Source: Elusimicrobia bacterium GWB2_63_22 (GTDB lineage Bacteria > Elusimicrobiota > Elusimicrobia > Elusimicrobiales > UBA9959). Taken from it: a DNA stretch of 64,000 bases. A program made the translations under genes and the position numbers. The stretch is taken from contig MGUA01000011.1 in NCBI GenBank assembly GCA_001799735.1, forward strand, positions 17,572 to 81,571, read 5' to 3'. Shown in pieces: positions 15,159 through 23,787 of this stretch. The first letter of the stretch is position 1; each line of letters opens with the position of its first letter. The notes under the pieces were generated by a model. The model worked only from the letters and a program-made list of their open reading frames with translations. It searched no databases and was not told the DNA's origin.

Positions 15159-16499
15159 CTAATTGCCCAGTTTGGCCGACATGTCTTTTACCGCGGCGGC
15201 GTCCAGCGTTTCCGAGGCCAGCAGCGCCTGGGCGTGGAAGAGGTTAAGTTTGTAGAGGGTTTCCTGGTAGGCGGCTTCGGCCTGCAGCACCGAGGCCTGC
15301 GCACGCAGCACCTCCAGCACGCTCTGGCGGCCCTGCCTGTAGAGGGGGCGGAACAGCTCCAGCGACTTGCTGGCTTTTTCCAGTGTCTCCCTGGCTACCG
15401 GCAGGCTTTCCCTGGCCGCCCTGTAGTTATTGAGGGCCTCTACCAGTTCTATGGAGGCCTGGCGGCGCGCCTCGTCCAGGCGGCTCCTGGCCATGGACGC
15501 CTCCGCCCGGGAGGTTTCTTTTCTGGCAAAGTAGGCCGGGTCGCCTATGGGCAGGGAGAAACGTACCCCCAGCAGGCGGTTATCCCTGAACTCCGACAGG
15601 CTTTCAGAGTTGACCTCCCAGGTGCCGAAGGCTTCTACGACAGGGAGAACCGAGTTTTTCTGCTGCTGAGCCGAAATTTCAGAAATCTCCGCCATCTTTT
15701 CCAGGGCCCTTATATCGCGCCTGCCGGCCGCGGAGGCGGCCAGGGGGCCGCGCTCGTCCTCATAGGCCGGGTCGGCCAGGCGGCCCAGGGCGGAAACGCC
15801 GCCGGGCAGGCCTACGGCTATGCCGAGCTTCTCCTGCTCCAGCTCCAGCGCCCGCTCCCAGTTAAGCCGGTAGCCCTTAAGGGTGGAGAGGATGGCCTCG
15901 GCGCCGTAATAGTCGGAGCCCAGCACCATTCCCTTGTCTTTGAGCATCTGGGCGGTCTTAAGCTCTTCTTCAGCCGCGCGCACGCTCTCCGCGGCCAGGG
16001 CGGCCAATTTTGAACGCAGCAGCACGGTCAGCCACTGGTAGGTAAGCTTAAAGGTTATGCCGGACCGGGCCCTTTCGTAGCCGTTCTGGGCTGCCTCTAC
16101 GCCCAATTCGCCCATCCTGGCGGCATTGGAGAGCGCAAAACCGGTGAAAAGGGGGATACCGGCCTCTATACCGCCCATATAGTTGCGGGCGGGGGAGGGG
16201 TCGTTGATGGTGGCCATGGAGGCCATGCTGAAGGTGCCCTGGCGCATGGCCGTGGCGAAAGCGTATACGGGGTCGTTGCCATCGGTATACATGCCTTTGA
16301 GCTTAAGGCCTCCCAGGCGGCTTAATTTAGCCTGTCTAAGGGAGGCTTTGGCCCCGCCTACGCGGGAAGCCTCTGTTTTAACTATATTGTCTTCCTTTAA
16401 GCCCATCCCCACCGCCTGCTCCAGGGTTAGCTCCGCTGCCTGGCCCATGCTTAAGGAAGAAATCGTTAATATAAAGGATAATACAAGCGTCTTGTTCAT
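15159..16499 (-). CDS. TolC-family outer-membrane efflux protein
   Basis: 446 residues from ATG 16499 (the frame opens at 16544, but the signal peptide MNKTLVLSFILTISSLSMG and SD CAGGAGA fix this start). Two repeats of long coiled-coil helices with the OEP pattern (ALNNYRAARESLPVARETLEKA, GRQSVLEVLRAQASVLQAEA, LYKLNLFHAQALL) form the trimeric channel-tunnel for the RND pump encoded 90 bases downstream. A REP-like repeat fills the gap. Its upstream region carries a possible copy of the ECF promoter motif. Confident as a family call; partner specificity unknown. Confidence 0.9.
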   Translation of the reverse strand: MNKTLVLSFILTISSLSMGQAAELTLEQAVGMGLKEDNIVKTEASRVGGAKASLRQAKLSRLGGLKLKGMYTDGNDPVYAFATAMRQGTFSMASMATINDPSPARNYMGGIEAGIPLFTGFALSNAARMGELGVEAAQNGYERARSGITFKLTYQWLTVLLRSKLAALAAESVRAAEEELKTAQMLKDKGMVLGSDYYGAEAILSTLKGYRLNWERALELEQEKLGIAVGLPGGVSALGRLADPAYEDERGPLAASAAGRRDIRALEKMAEISEISAQQQKNSVLPVVEAFGTWEVNSESLSEFRDNRLLGVRFSLPIGDPAYFARKETSRAEASMARSRLDEARRQASIELVEALNNYRAARESLPVARETLEKASKSLELFRPLYRQGRQSVLEVLRAQASVLQAEAAYQETLYKLNLFHAQALLASETLDAAAVKDMSAKLGN

Positions 16500-16527
16500 T
16501 AGTGGTCTCCTGTCCCTGCTATAAGTA

Positions 16528-16554
16528 GATGCAGAAAGGGGCAAAAGGTTTCAG
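16528..16554 (-). promoter_or_regulatory. Possible ECF-type promoter of the TolC/RND genes
   Basis: Minus strand reads TGAAACC-TTTTGCC..., sharing AAACCTTTTGCC with the promoter at 3083 and closely with that at 1427. After a 16-base spacer comes ATCTAC instead of GTC. Weaker than the other three sites. Confidence 0.35.
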
Positions 16555-16587
16555 GCTGTTTTGGCCCTTCTTTTTGGCGCCGCCCCC

Positions 16588-16615
16588 TTGACAAGTCAAT
16601 ATATTCACTTATACT
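16588..16615 (+). promoter_or_regulatory. Sigma-70 promoter of the C11 peptidase gene
   Basis: TTGACA (16588-16593), 16-base spacer, TATACT (16610-16615). Near-consensus; the leader to ATG 16742 is about 120 bases. Confidence 0.75.
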
Positions 16616-16741
16616 ATTAGAGCGGAGCCGTCGATATTAATTTAAGAGTTATATGTGTAGGTCTAAAGGCCCAGGCGCGTGTAGGGCCAAAGACCTTTGA
16701 TTAAAGTCAAACAATAAGCGAGAATATCCTTGGTGAACGTT

Positions 16742-18154
16742 ATGAAAAAGGTACTGGGTTTAACTTTAGCGGCTCTGACCGCGCTCTCCATGGGCTTGAT
16801 GGCCCAGGGCGCCGGCTTTGACGAACTGTACAAGAGCCTGCCCCAGCCCGCCGCCTCCCCCGTCGCCTCGGCCCCCGCCCCCGTAGCGGCCGCAACCCAG
16901 GCCGCCCCCGCCGCAGCCGTAGAGCGCGAGTGGCTGGTAATGGTTTTCCTCAACGGCCGCAACAATCTTTGGAGCTCCGGCATAGCCGACATAAACGAGA
17001 TGGAGACCGTGGGCTCCACCGACAAGATGGCCGTCACCGTGCAGCTGGGCCTGCTGCAGGACCGCGGCACCGCGGCCCGCTTCCTGATACAGAAGGACAC
17101 CCAGTTCCCCGTGGCCGACCTGGTCTCCGGCGACCGGAACGTGGCGCACATAGTTTCTCCCGGCGTCAGGGTCCCCAACGCCGACATGGGCAGCTGGAAG
17201 CACCTGGTGGATTTCGCCAAGTGGTCCATACGCCGCTACCCGGCCAAGAAGATAATGGTGGTGCTGTGGAACCACGGCTCCGGCCGCATAGACATAGGCG
17301 GCGCGGACAACAGCGGCTCGGAGCTCGGCATAGCCTACGACGACCTGACCCGCAATTTCATCCGCAACCGGCAGATAAAGCTGGCCGTGGACGCCATACG
17401 CTCCGAGACCGGCCGCAAGGTCAACATCCTCGACACCGACGCCTGCCTGATGCAGATGGCCAGCGTGACCTACGAACTTAAAGACAGCGTGGATTTTGTG
17501 GTGGGCGCCGAGGAGATAGTTCCCGGCCCCGGCCTGCCCTACGACACCGTGCTCGGCGCGCTGGCGGCCGATCCCGGCATGTCCCCGGAGCAGCTCAGCC
17601 GCACGCTGGTGGAGAAGTTCCACACCTTCTACGATTCCAATATGGCGGCCCTGGTGGCGATGAAGGCCCTGAAGTCCAACGCCGGCACCACCCTCTCCGC
17701 GGTGCGCAGCTCCGCCTCCTCGGGTTTCGTCTCCGTGCTCAACGCCTGGGCCGCCGAGGCCAAAAAGCCGGCCAATTTCCCGGTGCTTAAAGCCGCCATG
17801 GCTAAAACGCTGGCCTTCGAGTACGGCAACAACAATGGCAACGGCAACGACACCTCCACCAGCGCCCGCTCGCGCGACCTGTACGATTTCGTCAAGAACG
17901 TGAACGCCGAGGCCGCGGCCACGCCCGCGCTGAAGGCCCTCGGGGCGGACCTGCTGGACTTCATAGACAGCGGCAGCTACGTGATAGCCAATGTCACCAC
18001 CGGCCCCAACGCCGCCTACGTGCGCGCCAAAGGCATGGCGGTCTACTTCCCCAAAATGGTCTACGACCCCAGCTACGACGAGACCCTGTTCGCCCGCGAT
18101 TCCCTCTGGGACGAACTGATAAAAATGATGGTGACCAAAGAACACAATTTCTGA
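16742..18154 (+). CDS. Secreted clostripain-family (C11) cysteine peptidase
   Basis: 470 residues from ATG 16742 (a GTG at 16730 is in frame, but MKKVLGLTLAALTALSMG gives a proper signal peptide). After a Pro/Ala linker (~35-60) comes the C11 domain: WLVMVFLNGRNNL, catalytic His in VVLWNHGSG (~178), catalytic Cys in ILDTDACLMQM (~236) and GAEEIVPGPGLPYD. C11 peptidases cleave after basic residues and often self-process. It precedes a secreted HExxH protein by seven bases, so the two are probably co-expressed in the cell envelope. Good sigma-70 promoter upstream. Confidence 0.9.
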   Translation: MKKVLGLTLAALTALSMGLMAQGAGFDELYKSLPQPAASPVASAPAPVAAATQAAPAAAVEREWLVMVFLNGRNNLWSSGIADINEMETVGSTDKMAVTVQLGLLQDRGTAARFLIQKDTQFPVADLVSGDRNVAHIVSPGVRVPNADMGSWKHLVDFAKWSIRRYPAKKIMVVLWNHGSGRIDIGGADNSGSELGIAYDDLTRNFIRNRQIKLAVDAIRSETGRKVNILDTDACLMQMASVTYELKDSVDFVVGAEEIVPGPGLPYDTVLGALAADPGMSPEQLSRTLVEKFHTFYDSNMAALVAMKALKSNAGTTLSAVRSSASSGFVSVLNAWAAEAKKPANFPVLKAAMAKTLAFEYGNNNGNGNDTSTSARSRDLYDFVKNVNAEAAATPALKALGADLLDFIDSGSYVIANVTTGPNAAYVRAKGMAVYFPKMVYDPSYDETLFARDSLWDELIKMMVTKEHNF

Positions 18155-18161
18155 GACTATT

Positions 18162-20030
18162 ATGAAACGGCTGACTCTTCTCTCCTTCCTCTTCTCCCTG
18201 GCCCTGGCCGGGAGCGCCGCCGCGCAGGGCCTGACCCCGCAGGAGACCGCTCGCATTGCCGCTTTCGAAGCCGGCCTCAGCTCCGCCAGCCCCGCCGCCG
18301 CGCGCGCCATGGCCGCCGACAGGGAGCTGATGGACAAGCTGATGCTGCTGGAGCCGGAGCGCGCCGCCGACCTGAAGGCCAAGGCCGCCGCCCTCGCCAA
18401 TTTCGAACGCCAACTGGACAAAGAGTGGGAGGCCGACCAGGCCCGCAACCTCAGCACCACGCTTGCCCTGCTGCTTACCAAGGAAGGCCCGCTGGCCAAG
18501 ATGGGCCTGGCCCCGCAGCCGGAAAAGACCCTGGCCTGGGCCGCGAAGAATAAGACCTACAGCGCCGAGAAGACCCGCCTGATCGGCAAGGCCCTGAAGA
18601 ACTGGGAAGCCATCTTCGACGGTTTCTCCTTCAATCCCAAAATGCAGAACGCGGGCGGCACCAGCTACCTGACGGCCTGGACCGTAAAGACTTCCACCGG
18701 CGCCTATTTCCTGGAGATAGGCCGCAGCGACTTCATCTTCCGCAACACCCCGGCCGCCATGCGGACCTTCTGGCTGGACCTGACGCTGAGGGAGCGCAAC
18801 GATTACCTGGCCAGCAAGGCGGCCAGCCTGCTCTCCGGCGCCTTCATAGACGGCTCCACCCGCACCGACGCCAACTTCCAGGGTTTCGTCTCCGGGTTCC
18901 CCACTTTCGAATATCTGGACGCCGCCGGCAAAGGCCGTCTGGACCGGTATATCTCGCAGATGAAGGCCGCCGAGGACGTGAAGGCCAAGCTTTCCGCCAC
19001 CCAGCTGGCTAACCTTAAGACCCAGACCGTGGAACAGCAGATGCTGCAGCTGGGCAGCCTGTTCGACAAGAGCGAGGCCAGGACCGGGGTAGTGGCCGAG
19101 CGCACGCTGGACGCCAACCGGCCCTCCCGCCCCGACGAGAACATCTCGGCCCAGAACAACGACCTGATCACCGGCATGCTGCGCAGCTCGCTGACCAGGG
19201 AGATCAAGGGGTCGGCGCCGGGCGACAGGGTGGCCGCTTTCTACGCCGCCGGCAACAAGCTCGACATCGCCATAGAGAGCTGCCAGGGCTGCCACGCCAA
19301 GTACGAGCCCTCCAGCGGCCGCATCATCATAGATTCCGAGCTGGTGCAGCAGTACCTGCGCGCCAACAATATCACCCCCGACGCCCTGGTTAAGGACAAG
19401 TTCGCCATGGCCGGCCTGACCAAGTATATCTCGCCGATCTTCGTGCACGAGGCCACCCACCAGATGCAGCACAAGTGGGCCGCCGACGCCGGCGTCTACA
19501 AGCCCTACACGCAGGAGGACGAGATGGAGGCCCTCTCCATGGAGGCGCTGCACACGTCGCAGAAAAAGACTTCCGACCTCAGGTACCGCTTCATCTTCGT
19601 CAAGATGGGCAAGTCCTCTACCTACGCCCAGCAGCGCGTAGAGGTGTCAAAGCGCTTCGAGGGCAACCAGGAGGAATTCGGGGAATTCGTCCGCAAGCAG
19701 TACTATTACGGGGTGCCTTCTTTCGACGCCGCCTCTTCGCAGGTACTCTCGGCCGTCTCCGGGGAACTGGAGCGCCGCCGCGGCCTGAGCGCCGCCGAGA
19801 TAAAAGATGTGGAGGACTTCGGCAAAGACCTCAACGAGGCGCGCAAAATGTCCGCCCAGGAGATAGCCGATTCGGTGGGCGATATAAAGGCCTCCGCCCT
19901 GACCCAGCTGCAGAAAGACCTGATGAACAGCGGCGTTTACACGCAGCATTACGCCGGGGCCGAAGACTGGGCGGCCTCCATGAGCAAAGCCGGCGCCTCC
20001 AGCAAGAGGACGGTCGTGCCCGCGGTCTGA
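18162..20030 (+). CDS. Secreted protein with HExxH metalloprotease-like motif and CxxCH
   Basis: 622 residues: signal peptide (~1-21, ending GSAAAQ), long helical region, then SCQGCHAKYEP (~370) and FVHEATHQMQHKW (~430), followed by EDEMEALSMEALH that could supply a third zinc ligand. HEATH fits HExxH zinc peptidases. The CxxCH looks like a heme-c site but stands alone, so zinc or structural binding is equally possible. The C-terminal ~150 residues are helical and charged. No named family recognised. Same operon as the C11 peptidase and a lipoprotein. Confidence 0.6.
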   Translation: MKRLTLLSFLFSLALAGSAAAQGLTPQETARIAAFEAGLSSASPAAARAMAADRELMDKLMLLEPERAADLKAKAAALANFERQLDKEWEADQARNLSTTLALLLTKEGPLAKMGLAPQPEKTLAWAAKNKTYSAEKTRLIGKALKNWEAIFDGFSFNPKMQNAGGTSYLTAWTVKTSTGAYFLEIGRSDFIFRNTPAAMRTFWLDLTLRERNDYLASKAASLLSGAFIDGSTRTDANFQGFVSGFPTFEYLDAAGKGRLDRYISQMKAAEDVKAKLSATQLANLKTQTVEQQMLQLGSLFDKSEARTGVVAERTLDANRPSRPDENISAQNNDLITGMLRSSLTREIKGSAPGDRVAAFYAAGNKLDIAIESCQGCHAKYEPSSGRIIIDSELVQQYLRANNITPDALVKDKFAMAGLTKYISPIFVHEATHQMQHKWAADAGVYKPYTQEDEMEALSMEALHTSQKKTSDLRYRFIFVKMGKSSTYAQQRVEVSKRFEGNQEEFGEFVRKQYYYGVPSFDAASSQVLSAVSGELERRRGLSAAEIKDVEDFGKDLNEARKMSAQEIADSVGDIKASALTQLQKDLMNSGVYTQHYAGAEDWAASMSKAGASSKRTVVPAV

Positions 20031-20037
20031 GGATTTT

Positions 20038-20619
20038 ATGTTCAAGACGCTTACCCTTATGCTGGTCTTCTGCCTGCCGGCCTGCGCCGGCCCGGCCAAG
20101 AAGACCGCTCCCGCGCAGCCCGCGGCTTTCAAGGCTTTTGCCATGGAGGACAAGCTGTTCAGTTGCGACGTGCCGGCGGATTGGAAGCAGGAGCGGGACC
20201 TGGAGCGGGAGAAGCGCAATAAGACCCCCAAGCTGGAACTGGTCGGGCCGCGGGCGGAAAAGTCCCCGGTACTAATCTACGCCGCTTTCTATGCCAAAGA
20301 CGGCAAGTATTTCGACGGGTTCCAGGATTTCATAGACCGCAACTCCAAGGATTCCTGGGGCGAGACCGAGGATAAGTACGGGCCGGTAAAAGAGACCGCG
20401 CTCGGCGGGCGCAAAGCCTTTGCCTTCGACCGCGAGGTGAAGACCTCCATCAACCCGGAAAGCCCCTCGGGCGGGACCGTGCAGATCTACGAGAAGTTCT
20501 ACGTGATCCCCGCGGCCGACGGCTTCTTCTCGCTGCATTTCTACGCGCCTAAGTCTGTCTCCGGAAAGCATCTTCCGGTTTTCGAGAGGCTGGCTAAAAC
20601 CTTTAAAGGCAAAAACTGA
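20038..20619 (+). CDS. Lipoprotein, PsbP/DUF1795-like
   Basis: 193 residues with a lipoprotein signal (LPAC box at the end of MLVFCLPAC), then FSCDVPADWKQERDLE and YEKFYVIPAADGFFSLHFYAPKS followed by FERLAKTFKGK. The opening cell-envelope VPxDW pattern and closing F-x-x-L-x-x-TF are typical of PsbP-like/DUF1795 domains, which are small ligand- or partner-binding folds. Starts seven bases after the HExxH gene, closing the operon; a strong terminator follows. Role probably accessory to the secreted enzymes. Confidence 0.65.
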   Translation: MFKTLTLMLVFCLPACAGPAKKTAPAQPAAFKAFAMEDKLFSCDVPADWKQERDLEREKRNKTPKLELVGPRAEKSPVLIYAAFYAKDGKYFDGFQDFIDRNSKDSWGETEDKYGPVKETALGGRKAFAFDREVKTSINPESPSGGTVQIYEKFYVIPAADGFFSLHFYAPKSVSGKHLPVFERLAKTFKGKN

Positions 20620-20641
20620 GCTGCGGACGGAGTAAAAAAAT

Positions 20642-20670
20642 AACCGCGCCGTGATCCGGCGCGGTTTTTC
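20642..20670 (+). terminator. Rho-independent terminator
   Basis: AACCGCGCCG-TGATC-CGGCGCGGTT followed by TTTC; ends the C11-HExxH-lipoprotein operon and may also serve the convergent glycerophosphodiesterase gene. Confidence 0.85.
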
Positions 20671-20688
20671 TTTGCCCTGGGAAACTTT

Positions 20689-21570
20689 TTAGCGGAGCTT
20701 CTTTGTCTTGAGGTGGGCTATCAGGTCGGCGGGATAGTCGGTAATGATGGCATCCACGCCGGCGGCAATGGCCAGGTCCCATTCTTTGGGCGTATTGATG
20801 GTCCAGGGCGCCACCGGTATGCCGGCCTTCTGCGCCGCCTTAACCGACTCCGCGGTGATCCACTTATAGTTGGGGCTCCAGATGTCGGTGAGAGCCGCCT
20901 GCAGGGCCGGCACAATGTCGAGCAGCTCCTCGTAGGTGAGCTGGGAGGTGCGTATCTCCGGGGCCAGGGCTTTTACTTCCTTCAAGGTGCGCACGTCGAA
21001 GGACTGCACCATCACGCGCGGGCCCATGGCGTTGCGCTTGACGGCCCGGACCACCAGCGCGGCGAATTCCGCCGGGGCGGGGGAGAGCTCCGGATCGTAG
21101 GGGAAGATCTTGGTCTCGATGTTGAACTCAACCTTGGCTGCGGCGGGGAGTTTGGAGGCCCTTACGAGCGCAAAAACTTCCTCCAGCGTGGGCATGGGCG
21201 TGCCGGGCACGGCGGCCTGCCGGGGAAATTTGGGGTTGGTCAGGGTGCCGCAGTCGAATTTTTTCAGCTCCTCCAGCGTGAGCGAGCGCAGGGGTATAGG
21301 TTTCTCCAGCTTTGCGCCGTTCGGTCCAAGGCAGCGCTCGGGGGTGACGTTGGGTTCGTGGGAAACCACCACCACGCCGTCCTTGGTAATTCCCAGGTCC
21401 AGTTCCAGCACGTCCACTCCGGCCTTGAGGGCCTCGGCGAAGGCGGGCAGGGTGTTCTCCGGCATGACGCCGCGGCAGCCGCGGTGGCCGTGCACCAGCG
21501 GGGCTTTAGGCCCGGCGGCCACGGCAGCGGCGGGGATAGCGATGAGGGCCAGCAGTAATAGTTTTTTCAT
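20689..21570 (-). CDS. Secreted glycerophosphodiester phosphodiesterase
   Basis: 293 residues from ATG 21570 (the frame extends upstream, but AGGAGA SD and the signal peptide MKKLLLLALIAIPAAAVAA fix this start). GDPD-family motifs are complete: VHGHRGCRGVMPENTLPAF (catalytic His and the HRG...PEN loop), DVLELDLGITKDG (metal Glu/Asp) and VVSHEP (second His). C-terminal IPVAPWTINTPKEW and GVDAIITDYPADL are also typical. It releases glycerol-3-phosphate from deacylated phospholipids outside the cytoplasm. A GlpT-type importer is encoded at 41425 in this window. Confidence 0.92.
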   Translation of the reverse strand: MKKLLLLALIAIPAAAVAAGPKAPLVHGHRGCRGVMPENTLPAFAEALKAGVDVLELDLGITKDGVVVVSHEPNVTPERCLGPNGAKLEKPIPLRSLTLEELKKFDCGTLTNPKFPRQAAVPGTPMPTLEEVFALVRASKLPAAAKVEFNIETKIFPYDPELSPAPAEFAALVVRAVKRNAMGPRVMVQSFDVRTLKEVKALAPEIRTSQLTYEELLDIVPALQAALTDIWSPNYKWITAESVKAAQKAGIPVAPWTINTPKEWDLAIAAGVDAIITDYPADLIAHLKTKKLR

Positions 21571-21611
21571 GGTTTTCTCCTGAATTGATGATATAAAATT
21601 AAAGCCCGGTA

Positions 21612-22532
21612 CTACAGGTGCGCGGCCTTGAGCAGGCGCACCTTGCGCGCCACTTCGCCCGGGGCGCGGCGGGAGGCCTTCAGCTCGCCGTCTCCGTGTA
21701 TGTGAAAATAATCCTCGCGCAGGCCGGGGCAGAGCGTGTTGAGAGAGCAGGTGCCGCAAACGGCATGATGCGCCTTGGCGGGCGCGCCGGCGCGGCCTGA
21801 AAGCAGAGCCTGCCTGGCGTCGAAAGAGGCGTGCTCGAAACCGGGCATCAGGCAGAGCGGGACGTTCTCCACCAGGCATTTCACCCGGCCCTTCAGCAGC
21901 GCTCCCTGCGCCTTGGCCAGGTAGGGTCTTACCTTGGATAACTTCGGCACCAGGGTCCGGTCCTTGCGCACGCGGCCCATTACGCAGGCCGTGGTGAAGA
22001 GCACGTGCACCAGCCCGGGAAAATTTTTAACGATGTAGGCCGCGCAGGCCGGCAGGGTGCGGTAGTTTAATGAATTCATCACGAAAACCAGGGAGACGTA
22101 TTTCTTCCCCGGCGCTCCCAGCACGTTCCTGATGCCGGCTACCCGGCGCTCGTGGGAGCCCGGCGTGCCGGTGAGGCGGTCCGCCAGCCCGCTCCGGTGC
22201 GAGGGGAAATTTATATGGAAGGTGGTCACGCCGGCGGAAACAAGCCGGCGCGCGTACTCCGCGTCGTCGAGCAATATGGCATTGGTGAATAGCGTGATAT
22301 TCTTTACGCCGCGCGCGCGGGCCCTGGCTACTATTTCCGGCAGGCGCGGGTGCAGCGTCGGCTCCCAGCCGCTTATGGTCAGGTGGCGGCCGGCGCGCTT
22401 TATGGCGGCGGCTATGCCCGCCGGCCCATGGGGCCGGATGAGGCCTTCCGCTGCGCAAAAAACGCAGCGCTGGTTGCACTTGCTGTTAAGATTCACCAGT
22501 TCGGTGAAAGAAGGTTCGGTATCTCCTGCCAT
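21612..22532 (-). CDS. Radical SAM protein with C-terminal cysteine motif
   Basis: 306 residues. The radical SAM cluster motif CNQRCVFC (CxxxCxxC) is at ~19-26, followed by LTISGWEPTLHPRLPEI, where the usual GGEPT is GWEPT, and SAGVTTFHINFPSHR. C-terminal cysteines (VKCLVENVPLC, VCGTCSLNTLCPGLREDY) could bind an auxiliary Fe-S cluster, as in SPASM-type proteins. The substrate is unknown; no recognisable precursor peptide is adjacent. The 25-bp direct repeat lies 32 bases upstream of its start and overlaps its promoter region. Confidence 0.82.
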   Translation of the reverse strand: MAGDTEPSFTELVNLNSKCNQRCVFCAAEGLIRPHGPAGIAAAIKRAGRHLTISGWEPTLHPRLPEIVARARARGVKNITLFTNAILLDDAEYARRLVSAGVTTFHINFPSHRSGLADRLTGTPGSHERRVAGIRNVLGAPGKKYVSLVFVMNSLNYRTLPACAAYIVKNFPGLVHVLFTTACVMGRVRKDRTLVPKLSKVRPYLAKAQGALLKGRVKCLVENVPLCLMPGFEHASFDARQALLSGRAGAPAKAHHAVCGTCSLNTLCPGLREDYFHIHGDGELKASRRAPGEVARKVRLLKAAHL

Positions 22533-22553
22533 AGTGTTAACCCCGCGAGTTAT

Positions 22554-22559
22554 ATTATA
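22554..22559 (-). promoter_or_regulatory. TATAAT -10 box of the radical SAM gene
   Basis: Minus-strand TATAAT, 22 bases before the ATG. The matching -35 region falls inside the 25-bp direct repeat and is weak. Confidence 0.45.
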
Positions 22560-22563
22560 GTTA

Positions 22564-22588
22564 GTTGCCCGCTCCCGCCGCTATGGTG
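22564..22588 (+). repeat. 25-bp perfect direct repeat, left copy
   Basis: Begins GTTGCCCGCTCCCGCC and ends CTATGGTG. Identical to 35734-35758. The copies flank a 13.1-kb gene block of different base composition, like the ends of an inserted segment. Confidence 0.9.
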
Positions 22589-22640
22589 GGGCACTTTACT
22601 GTCGTTGCGTTTAATTCTTTCTAAAGATTTTCAAAAAGCC

Positions 22641-22669
22641 TTGCGCATGGGCAACATCTCTGCTATAAA
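22641..22669 (+). promoter_or_regulatory. Sigma-70 promoter of the island operon
   Basis: TTGCGC (22641-22646), 17-base spacer, TATAAA (22664-22669) with an extended -10 TG. Leader of about 70 bases to ATG 22744. Confidence 0.7.
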
Positions 22670-22743
22670 CTACGTGGGGACCGGTTTGGGTTTCTAGTGC
22701 TCAACCTAAAACTATACTTTTGCCCTCAAGAAAGGGAGACCGT

Positions 22744-23739
22744 ATGAAGATGCCTGCTTGTCTGTTTTCGGTTTTCAGTTTTTTATTTGGCGTAACTGCG
22801 GCCTGGGCTATCCCGGCCGGCTTCAACGTGCAAGGCCGCCTTACCGACGCCAACGGCGTAAATAAGGACGGAACCTTTAGTGTAAAATTTTCGGTATTTG
22901 AAACTAATAGCGGCGGCTCTCCTAAATGGGAGAAGTCCATGACGTCGGTTGTGGTGAAGAACGGTAATTTCCAGGTTGTGCTGGCTGGGGCCGATGATAG
23001 TTCAAATCAGTTGGAAGAAAAAGTGAAAGACCTTGGGGAGGCATATGTGGAGTTAAAGGTCGGCAATGATCCTCCTTTAGTCCCAAGGCAAATGCTTCTG
23101 CGTTCCCCGTTCTCTGCGCCAGCCGTGGTTTCCGGCCAGAATGATGTTCTTATAGAAGCGGTCACCGGCCGTATAGCAATGCGTACGGGCAACGCCGAGA
23201 GAGTAACTGTTAGCAACGACGGGAATGTGGGGGTTGGTTCCAGCAATCCTGATAAAAAACTGGTCGTGGCGGGTGACGCGGCAATAACAGGAAGCATATC
23301 TGCCGGTAATCTGGTGGGGGCTGTTGTGTATTTTGCGGGACCAGGCTGTCCCAGCGGGTGGTTATTGCTGGACGGCTCTACGCTTCCGGCTTCTGGCATC
23401 TATAAGCCTTTGTCTGACCAAATTGCTTACATATATGGCGGGAGCGGCGCTAATTTTGTCCTGCCGAATCTGTCAGATGGCGCGTTTATCCGGTCCACCG
23501 GTGGGAAAGCTTTGCCTCTTGGCAAGAAACAAGACGATGCTTTCCAGGGACACCGGCATGGGATGGAGACATATCAGCGTACTGGCGCAGGCTTTAACTT
23601 GGCTTCAGGTAATTTTCCCGAGGGAAAAGACACAAAATACACCAATTCAACTTTAACGGACGGCGCCTATGGCCCCGTCAAAGTTGATTCTGAAACGCGT
23701 CCCCGCAACTATGCCATGCTGCCATGTATAAAGTATTAG
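22744..23739 (+). CDS. Secreted protein with C-terminal phage-tail-collar domain
   Basis: 331 residues from ATG 22744, preceded by the SD AAAGGGAG. Signal peptide (~1-23, ending AAWA), then a beta-rich domain opening FNVQGRLTDANG, a repeat-fibre segment (GNVGVGSSNPDKKLVVAGDA) and a C-terminal tail-collar domain (GAVVYFAGPGCPSGWLLLDG, FVLPNLSDGAFIRSTGG, ending RPRNYAMLPCIKY). These are the parts of fibre or adhesin proteins; with a Sec signal it is a surface fibre rather than a virion part. First gene of the island, with its own promoter. Confidence 0.75.
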   Translation: MKMPACLFSVFSFLFGVTAAWAIPAGFNVQGRLTDANGVNKDGTFSVKFSVFETNSGGSPKWEKSMTSVVVKNGNFQVVLAGADDSSNQLEEKVKDLGEAYVELKVGNDPPLVPRQMLLRSPFSAPAVVSGQNDVLIEAVTGRIAMRTGNAERVTVSNDGNVGVGSSNPDKKLVVAGDAAITGSISAGNLVGAVVYFAGPGCPSGWLLLDGSTLPASGIYKPLSDQIAYIYGGSGANFVLPNLSDGAFIRSTGGKALPLGKKQDDAFQGHRHGMETYQRTGAGFNLASGNFPEGKDTKYTNSTLTDGAYGPVKVDSETRPRNYAMLPCIKY

Positions 23740-23787
23740 GTGTGGCCACGATAATTTATGTGTTTTTTATCAGCAAGGAGCAGGTAT

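Noticed and set aside
16766..18499. 577-codon minus-strand ORF opposite the C11 peptidase
   Set aside because: Gly/Val/His-rich antisense shadow spanning two real genes with signal peptides and catalytic motifs.
22720..22743. Upstream ATG (22720) as start of the tail-collar gene
   Set aside because: It would include the SD of the better start at 22744 and spoil the signal peptide.
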